From: Lachnospiraceae bacterium
GTDB lineage: Bacteria > Bacillota > Clostridia > Lachnospirales > Lachnospiraceae
DNA: 54,046 nt
Direction of reading: 5' to 3'
Assembly (NCBI GenBank): GCA_900767585.1
Contig: CAAFZP010000130.1
Coordinates: 1 to 54,046, forward strand
Under the pieces are notes generated by a model. It did no database searches. It saw nothing but the letters and a program-made list of their open reading frames with translations, and was not told the origin of the DNA. This document shows positions 48,601-54,046 of this stretch, one piece after another (the first letter of the stretch is position 1; the number at the start of each line of letters is the position of its first letter). Position numbers and translations under genes: made by a program.

Positions 48601-48906
48601 GAAAAATTGTTGGCATTTACCGGTGCGGAACGTGAAAAAAATGATATGGATATGCTGGTTGCTTATGCAGATTACAAGGCGGCCGAGCTTGCGTCCAGGA
48701 TCAAAGCAGGGGAAATAAAGAAGAATCCGGAACGGGATGGACAAATGACGGCCTGTGATTATTGCACTTATAAAAACATATGTCGGTTTGATGAAAAATA
48801 CGGGGGCAACCAGTATCATAACGTGGCTCATCCGGCGAAGGAAAAAGAAGAATTATTGAAGGAGATGCAACGCGTATGCCGTGGACAGAACAACAACAAC
48901 AGGTAA
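45649..48906 (+). CDS. addB: ATP-dependent helicase/deoxyribonuclease subunit B
   Basis: AddB, with AddA, resects double-strand breaks to 3' overhangs, and it recognises the Chi site. The 1085-residue protein has Walker A LGPSGAGKSEYI at residues 7-18, inactive helicase-like domains, and a C-terminal nuclease domain with Asp in LRVIDYKSGNHDF. The four cysteines for the Fe-S cluster are recognisable: one in YAQCAYAFFLKYIL and three in TACDYCTYKNICRFD. ATG 45649 has CCGGAGGTG upstream; in-frame GTG 45643 is less likely. It overlaps addA by 31 bases. Confidence 0.95.
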   Translation: MALKLILGPSGAGKSEYIYDEIIRRTMEDKHENFIVLVPEQYSLEIQRKLVKKHPHGGSFQIDVIGFTRLAYRIFDELHIKPGKILEDFGKSMLIRQVAQERKNALSLYGESLSKAGFIDEVKSLMSELYQYDIPRKKLLEAIEKMQETGEDPVLIQKLQDMVQIFEAFEEKKENNFIVAEQVLEILTQEAEKSQLIRSSEIVLDGFTGFTPIQMNLISVLLRRAKNVTVLLTIDADSYEKKQVFEHELFALSKHTIQQLLLTAEKERVVVSDTLFLGRDGCKRWKSGHALAHLEKNIFRYPYQMWKGKTDALTIRYYMNPVQELTGVAEQIRDLVMQQGYRYREIAVVSGNLEETSIFADRIFPLYEIPYFIDMTRPLKNHPCVDALAHVLRIVDENFSYDSVFAFLKSGVAKEFEQDEIEMLENYVLARGRKGYRSWSQPFQNGEDTEMEELRRAVMDILQPFYQALSGGKKKVKEFAAQIFRLMERLDFEAQFENAGLYEKVHQLFEKMVEIIPDEEVDIREFEELFAVGMKDINLGMIPTKQDMLVVGDITRTRLDQIRVLFIVGVNDGVIPKRAKRSQIINDREKERLETLGLSMAPTEKINSYTEQFYLYQNMTKPTDALHLSYVSMSTGNDPMRPSYILDRINRIFPEIGRLPGKIAKERLVTKASGAEALIEGVRELLDGDRQNMQETLQLYRLYRENEQDKWIARMKQAMQYRNIPEQLSGEVAKRIRLEDMAMSVSKLEQYAQCAYAFFLKYILRLQERQMHEIDNRNVGIILHGAMERMFRFVRDEMKNQWEDVGDALRDSKTEQFVRECFEQEYAGQEIDEGQYTVLLQSLVRIAKRTMRNMQAMMLKEQYRPKYLEQSFRKKMSVGDETFYLAGTIDRGDICIDPETNRIHLRVIDYKSGNHDFDIGKLYEGLELQLAIYTGVLTEIVKERMQKNDAGENVGQVIPESMYYYHMHDPYVEADTPADAEKVREKLLAFTGAEREKNDMDMLVAYADYKAAELASRIKAGEIKKNPERDGQMTACDYCTYKNICRFDEKYGGNQYHNVAHPAKEKEELLKEMQRVCRGQNNNNR

Positions 48907-51900
48907 TTGATGAACGTGATAAAACGATTTTAGTGTCTGCTGCTGCAGGTTCCGGTAAGACAGCAACACTTGTAGAACGGATATTTCAAAAAGTGACAGA
49001 TGAAAAAAATCCTTCTGATATAAATGATTTTCTTGTAGTTACTTTTACAAAAGCAGCTGCAGCCCAGATGAAAGAAAAATTGATGAAAAAAATGGAAGAA
49101 GCACAGGAAAAAAATCCGGAATCCGAGCATATTGCAAAGCAGAATATCTTGATTCAAAGTGCGGATATCACGACGATTGACAGCTTTTGCTTCAATATTG
49201 TGAAAGAATATTTCAGCTTCCTTGATCTTGACCCGTCGATTGGAATTGGAGATCCCGGGATGCTTTCCATGTTGCAATATGATGTTTTAAATGAACTGTT
49301 TGAAAAAAAATATCGTGAACTGCAGGATGGCGGGGCAAAAGAGTTCGCCATGCTTCTTGATTTGTTTGGGGATGGAAGAAAAGATGAAAAAATCAAAACA
49401 GTGATCGAACGGATTTATAAACAGATGTCAAGTTTCCCGGATCCGGAACGTTTTTTGACCGATGCAAGAAATTGCCTTGAAATTCATACATCAGAGGAGC
49501 TAAATCATGCTGCATGGATGCAGGATGCGTGCAGGGTAATGCACAGGAAAGCAAAGTCCGGACGAAACATGGCAGAAATTTGTCTGACAATCTGCCAGGA
49601 TGAGGATGGACCGGAGAAATATGAAAGCCAGATACAGGATGATATCGAAAAATTGCAGAAAATAGCGGAAGCAAACACATACAATGAAATGAAACAGGCA
49701 CTTGAAAGCAAGTGGACACGCCTGTCCACAAAGAAGGGTGGAGATCCGGAACTCGTGGAATTGTGCAGGACGCTGCGTCAGGAATACAAAGACGCATTTG
49801 ATCTAAAAAAGATTACCTGTTTTCGCCAGACAGAGGAAATGGTGCTTTCCGATATGCAAAAGCTGCGTAACTGCCTGCTTCCATTCCTTGATCTGACAGA
49901 GGAATTTGTGGCGCTTTTTATGAAAGAAAAAAAGAAACGGAAGATGCTTGAGTTTTCCGATATCTCCCATATGGCATACCAGCTTGTGTGTGCCGGATAT
50001 GATGCGGATGGAAATGCAATTCCGACAGAGATTGGGAAGACAATTTCAAAACGTTATAAAGAAATTTATATTGATGAATATCAGGACAGTAATTATCTTC
50101 AGGAAGATATTCTGACTGCGGTTTCCGGAAAGTGGCATGCAAAACAGAATATGTTCATGGTAGGAGATGTAAAACAGAGCATCTATCGTTTCCGGATGGC
50201 AAGACCTGAAATATTTGTAAAAAAATATAACCGTTATCAAAAGACCGGTTCAGAAATAAAGATAGAATTAAACCATAATTTCCGTTCGCGCCCGGTTGTC
50301 CTTGATGTGGTCAATTATTTCTTTTACCAATTGATGGGGGAAGATTTAGGCGGCATTGCATATGATAAAAGTCAGGCACTTATGTCGGGAAAAGAGTTCC
50401 CAAATCCCCCTGAAAATGTAAAAACCGCTACGAATGTGGAACTGCTTGTGGCAGATACACAGGATATGGGAACTATGACGAAAGAAGCCTTTGAAAAGCT
50501 CGGAGCACCAGACAAGGATACACTGGAAGGGTATATGATCGCAAACCGGATTCATGCGATGATGACAGAAAAATTTCAGGTGTATGATGAAGAGGCACAT
50601 ACGTATCGTATGGTAAGGTATAAAGATATCGTCATACTTGCGCGGAGTTTGAAAAATTATGGTGACAGTATATACAATGCACTTACGTCTCAGGGGATTC
50701 CGGTTTACCTGGAAAAATCCCAGGGATATTTTCAGGCGGTGGAAATCCAGGTTATCATGTCTATGCTTGCAGTGGTTGACAACAGCAGACAGGATATTCC
50801 GCTTTCTGCTGTATTACTGTCTCCAATCGGGCAGTTGACGGAATCTGAACTTGCACTTATTTGTGACAGTGTCCGGAAAGAAGGAAAGAAAAATCTGTGT
50901 CTGTATGAAGTCTGCGAGTATTATATGGAAACATGGGAAGAAACCGACATTGCCCGGAAATTGCAAAAACTGTTTGCGTTGATTGCAGAGCTAAAAAGCG
51001 ATAAGGCGCATTTATCTGTTTCAGATCTGATATGGAAGCTGCTTCAAAATACAGGATATTATGAATATGTGACAGCGATGCCGGCAGGAGAAATCCGGAA
51101 AACAAATGTAGATATGCTGCTTGAAAAGGCAGTACAGTTTGAAAATGGATATTATAAGGGTCTATTTCATTTTCTTCAATATGTAGAGAAATTGAAATTG
51201 ATGGAAAAGGACGAAGGGGAGGCTTCTGCATTGAGCGAGGATGCGGATGTTGTCCGCATTATGAGTATCCATAAGAGTAAAGGATTAGAGTATCCGGTTG
51301 TCTTTGTGGCTGGGCTTGGCAAACAGTTTAACCGTATGGAACTACGGGAAAATGTACAGGTACATCCGGATTATTACCTGGCCTCGATGGCAATGTATCC
51401 GGAGGCAAGATATCGTCATAATACAGCAATCCGGGGAATTTACGGTATGCTTGAAAATGAAGAGATGATGTCTGAAAATATGCGGGTCCTTTATGTTGCG
51501 ATGACACGTGCAAAGGAAAAACTGATTTTGACTGCGGGAACAAAAAAGATTGATGCGATGCTTGCCAAATACAGTTACTTACAAGATATGGAGCAGGTCC
51601 TCCTGCCATATACACTGCGAAGTGGCTCGGATTGCTATCTAAGCCAGATTCTTGCCTGTATGGTACGGTACGATACGCTTGGAAACACCTGTCATGTTGC
51701 CGGGAAAATACGTATGTCTGTTTTGAATACCGAAAAGATTCTTTGTGACAGGATACCTGCACAGATCTCCCGGCAGATTCAATTCGATCAGATCGAAAGG
51801 CTGTCACAGCAGATTGAAAAAGATGCATTCTATGAAAGAAATGCAGATAGTTTTTCGTTTGTATATCCGTATGAAAAGATGACGGAGATTCCGATGAAGC

Positions 51901-52568
51901 TTTCAATCTCGGATATCAAGAAGATGAAAGCCTATGATGGAAACGGGTATGATATCGCGACAGAGTTTTCTCAAAATGAAAAATCAGTCGGAAAACAGGA
52001 AACGGAGAAACAGGATAAAACATATAAACAGACGATCAGAAAGCAGATTTCCGGTGCAGAGTATGGTACCATTGTGCATAAATTCATGGAATTGTTTCCT
52101 TTTGAAGAGATGGATAAAGAGAAACTGACACAGGAAACAATCAAAGAAATAAAGCAAAAACTGATAACAGATGGGATTTTTGATGCAGATGAATGTCAGG
52201 TAATCCGGGAGAACCAAATACTGAAATTCTTGCAATCAGAGCTTGGATGTCGTATGATAAAGGCTGCGCGTTCGGGAGAGCTGTTTAAGGAACGACAGTT
52301 TTCGGCAAGCATTCCGGTTTCGGAGGTATATCCGGTAGAAACGGATGAGATTTTAGTTGTGCAGGGAATTATTGATGCATACTTTTATGAGGATGATGCG
52401 ATTGTCATCATGGATTATAAGACAGATGCAACCGATGAAGAAACTCTCAAGTCCCGCTACCGGGCACAATTAGCTTCTTATGCGGAAGTTACAGCACGAC
52501 TGACCGGGAAAAAGGTAAAGGAACAGATCATTTATTCGTTCCATTTAAATAAAATGATTGAATTATGA
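48876..52568 (+). CDS. addA: ATP-dependent helicase/nuclease subunit A
   Basis: AddA is the UvrD-type 3'-5' helicase and nuclease of AddAB. The 1230-residue protein has Walker A LVSAAAGSGKTATLVER, TTIDSFCFNIVKEYF, Walker B EIYIDEYQDSNYLQED, VGDVKQSIYRFRMARPEIF, MSIHKSKGLEYPVVFVAG and RVLYVAMTRAKEKL (motif VI), and the C-terminal nuclease site VVQGIIDAYFYED with IMDYKTD. Its start lies in the addB 3' end, so translation is coupled. Confidence 0.96.
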   Translation: MPWTEQQQQVIDERDKTILVSAAAGSGKTATLVERIFQKVTDEKNPSDINDFLVVTFTKAAAAQMKEKLMKKMEEAQEKNPESEHIAKQNILIQSADITTIDSFCFNIVKEYFSFLDLDPSIGIGDPGMLSMLQYDVLNELFEKKYRELQDGGAKEFAMLLDLFGDGRKDEKIKTVIERIYKQMSSFPDPERFLTDARNCLEIHTSEELNHAAWMQDACRVMHRKAKSGRNMAEICLTICQDEDGPEKYESQIQDDIEKLQKIAEANTYNEMKQALESKWTRLSTKKGGDPELVELCRTLRQEYKDAFDLKKITCFRQTEEMVLSDMQKLRNCLLPFLDLTEEFVALFMKEKKKRKMLEFSDISHMAYQLVCAGYDADGNAIPTEIGKTISKRYKEIYIDEYQDSNYLQEDILTAVSGKWHAKQNMFMVGDVKQSIYRFRMARPEIFVKKYNRYQKTGSEIKIELNHNFRSRPVVLDVVNYFFYQLMGEDLGGIAYDKSQALMSGKEFPNPPENVKTATNVELLVADTQDMGTMTKEAFEKLGAPDKDTLEGYMIANRIHAMMTEKFQVYDEEAHTYRMVRYKDIVILARSLKNYGDSIYNALTSQGIPVYLEKSQGYFQAVEIQVIMSMLAVVDNSRQDIPLSAVLLSPIGQLTESELALICDSVRKEGKKNLCLYEVCEYYMETWEETDIARKLQKLFALIAELKSDKAHLSVSDLIWKLLQNTGYYEYVTAMPAGEIRKTNVDMLLEKAVQFENGYYKGLFHFLQYVEKLKLMEKDEGEASALSEDADVVRIMSIHKSKGLEYPVVFVAGLGKQFNRMELRENVQVHPDYYLASMAMYPEARYRHNTAIRGIYGMLENEEMMSENMRVLYVAMTRAKEKLILTAGTKKIDAMLAKYSYLQDMEQVLLPYTLRSGSDCYLSQILACMVRYDTLGNTCHVAGKIRMSVLNTEKILCDRIPAQISRQIQFDQIERLSQQIEKDAFYERNADSFSFVYPYEKMTEIPMKLSISDIKKMKAYDGNGYDIATEFSQNEKSVGKQETEKQDKTYKQTIRKQISGAEYGTIVHKFMELFPFEEMDKEKLTQETIKEIKQKLITDGIFDADECQVIRENQILKFLQSELGCRMIKAARSGELFKERQFSASIPVSEVYPVETDEILVVQGIIDAYFYEDDAIVIMDYKTDATDEETLKSRYRAQLASYAEVTARLTGKKVKEQIIYSFHLNKMIEL

Positions 52569-52579
52569 GGTGATGAACA

Positions 52580-53074
52580 ATGTCCAGAACAGACGATGAA
52601 AAAAAAGGGATTTCACTGCTTGGCAACCAGCATGTGGAATATCCAAAGGATTATTCCGCAGATATTTTAGAAACTTTTGTAAATAAGCATCCGGATCATG
52701 ATTACTTTGTCAAGTTTAATTGTCCGGAATTTACGAGTTTATGTCCGATTACGGGTCAACCGGATTTTGCGACGATCTATATCTCGTATGTGCCGGATGT
52801 GCGGATGGTGGAAAGTAAATCTTTGAAGCTGTATTTGTTTAGCTTCCGTAATCATGGAGATTTTCATGAGGATTGTGTCAATATAATCATGGAGGATCTG
52901 ATCCATGTGATGGATCCGAAGTATATTGAGGTATGGGGCAAGTTCACTCCGCGCGGAGGAATCTCGATTGACCCATATTGCAACTATGGCCGGCCGGGAA
53001 CAAAATGGGAAAACGTGGCTTATGACCGTCTGGTACACCATGATCTCTATCCGGAAAAGGTGGACAACCGTTAA
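52580..53074 (+). CDS. queF: NADPH-dependent 7-cyano-7-deazaguanine reductase QueF
   Basis: QueF reduces preQ0 to preQ1 in queuosine synthesis. The 164-residue unimodular enzyme has the active-site loop SLCPITGQPDFATI, with nucleophile Cys55 and Asp62, the NADPH-binding ESKSLKLYLFSFRNHGDFHE and a C-terminal GGISIDPYCNYGRP. An AGGTG site precedes. No other queuosine gene is in the window; folC follows. Confidence 0.96.
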   Translation: MSRTDDEKKGISLLGNQHVEYPKDYSADILETFVNKHPDHDYFVKFNCPEFTSLCPITGQPDFATIYISYVPDVRMVESKSLKLYLFSFRNHGDFHEDCVNIIMEDLIHVMDPKYIEVWGKFTPRGGISIDPYCNYGRPGTKWENVAYDRLVHHDLYPEKVDNR

Positions 53075-53113
53075 ATCAGCTGAAAGAATTTAGACAGAAG
53101 GAAGATATAAAAG

Positions 53114-54010
53114 ATGGACACAAGTTTTCAGAAGGCAAACGAATACATTAACAGGATTCCGCTTTTTGGACCAAACAAATCAGGCAATGAGAATCTGGAA
53201 TCGGTTATGGCGATTTTAGGAAATCCGCATCTGAAACATAAGGCGATTCATGTTGCGGGAACAAATGGAAAAGGTTCTACGGTGCAGTTTTTGCGTGCCA
53301 TGCTTTGCGCAAGCGGATATCAGGTGCGGACGTTTACTTCGCCACATCTGGTCTCAATTACCGAGCGCATAGAAGGAATTTCACAGGAAGATTTTGTGCG
53401 GTGCTTTGAGATTGTACGGAATGCATGCGACAAGGCAGTGAAAGAAAATCTGCAGCACCTTTCTTATTTTGAATTTTTGTTTGCTATGGCAGCAGTTTAT
53501 TTTTCGGATTTACCATTGGATTATGTGATTTATGAGACCGGATTGGGCGGCAGACTGGATGCGACCAATGTTCTTACACCGGTTTTGACTGTGATTACAC
53601 AGATCGGGCTTGACCATATGAAATATCTTGGAAATACAATAACCGAGATTGCCGGTGAAAAAGCCGGAATCATAAAAACAGGCATACCGGTTGTCTATCA
53701 TACCGGCAGCTTCGAGGCTGATGTTGTCATTGAAGAACGCGCCAATGCGCTTGCATCAGAAACGTTTAATGTCGCAAACACAGAATATATTATCGATGAA
53801 ATTACAGATAAAACCATTGATTTTTCGGCTTACAGCCGCTATTATAGTTACAATGGTTTGAGGCTTAATAGTGTGGCCACCTATCAAGCGGATAATGCCG
53901 TAACTGCAATCACTGCATGCCATGAATTACTTGGCGAGACGATTGCCCAGGAGAAGATACAGGAAGCGCTTGACCGGTTTTTCTGGTCAGGGCGTATGGA
54001 AGTACTTGCG
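53114..54010 (+). CDS. folC: Folylpolyglutamate/dihydrofolate synthase, 3' end missing
   Basis: FolC adds glutamates to folate. The genomic part encodes 299 residues, about two thirds of the usual 420-440. Visible: HVAGTNGKGSTVQFLRAML (P-loop, residues 47-56 region), TFTSPHLVSITERIE, FEFLFAMAAVYF, VIYETGLGGRLDATNVL, QIGLDHMKYLGNTITEIAGE and, just before the break, RFFWSGRMEVL. The frame continues open to the end of the window, but residues after 299 read RSEEHTSELQSH-like sequence from the adapter and are not real. AGAAGGAAG is the ribosome site. The gene is truncated by the contig end, not by mutation. Confidence 0.93.
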
Positions 54011-54046
54011 AGATCGGAAGAGCACACGTCTGAACTCCAGTCACAC
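54011..54046. other. Illumina sequencing adapter contamination
   Basis: The last 36 bases start with AGATCGGAAGAGC and continue through the standard TruSeq read-1 adapter for at least 34 bases, ending CACAC. The join to folC is abrupt. It is an untrimmed library artefact. Confidence 0.98.

Overview
The window looks like chromosomal DNA from an endospore-forming member of the class Clostridia, most likely family Lachnospiraceae. The evidence is a moderate-GC, AT-rich-intergenic genome with strong AGGAGG-type ribosome binding sites, a complete spoIIIAA-AH operon, SpoIVB and Spo0A, SpoVG, the low-GC Gram-positive HprK/HPr-Ser46 carbon-control system, AddAB, a GlgC/GlgD pair and ChW cell-surface repeats. 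The gene order efp - spoIIIA - asp23 - nusB - xseAB - ispA - dxs - tlyA - nadK - argR - recN - spoIVB - spo0A matches the Bacillus/Clostridium core arrangement, so most of the window is vertically inherited core genome. No phage, IS, plasmid or CRISPR locus is visible.

Layout. 1-0.4 kb: 3' end of a ChW-repeat surface protein. 0.5-4.4 kb: typA, then an NfeD / stomatin-like (SPFH) membrane pair with a small unknown protein. 4.5-7.2 kb: glgC, glgD and spoVG. 7.3-12.2 kb: hprK, a ROK glucokinase, murB, rapZ, whiA and a Crh-type HPr with Glu15/Ser46, which ties sugar sensing to wall synthesis. 12.3-15.0 kb: a 906-residue Sel1/TPR protein of unknown function. 15.1-15.5 kb: a 113-bp tandem repeat array. 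15.5-18.7 kb: a four-gene accessory operon (unknown membrane protein, small XRE regulator, DUF3169-like membrane protein, membrane-anchored lipase-like hydrolase) behind a promoter carrying three identical-half-site dyads. 18.8-20.2 kb: citrate synthase on the minus strand. 20.7-38.5 kb: the efp-to-spo0A core block, ending in two adjacent Spo0A paralogues. 38.5-40.8 kb: two low-complexity proteins of unknown role. 40.8-42.7 kb: hisH, hisF and a GNAT protein. 42.8-44.7 kb: a second His15-less HPr-like gene (minus), mtaB and tRNA-Glu(CTC). 44.8-54.0 kb: a zinc-ribbon membrane protein, addB, addA, queF and a truncated folC.

The last 36 bases are an Illumina adapter read-through, not genome, so the contig end is artefactual and the last dozen or so codons of folC are false.

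The most unusual biology is: (i) the tandem Spo0A pair, with a degenerate receiver in one copy and an altered recognition helix in the other; (ii) a SpoIIIAG that lacks the usual long insertion; (iii) two HPr homologues that keep the regulatory serine but lack the phosphotransfer histidine; and (iv) the triple-dyad XRE/lipase operon next to a tandem repeat array. All calls are from reading the sequence; no database search was run.
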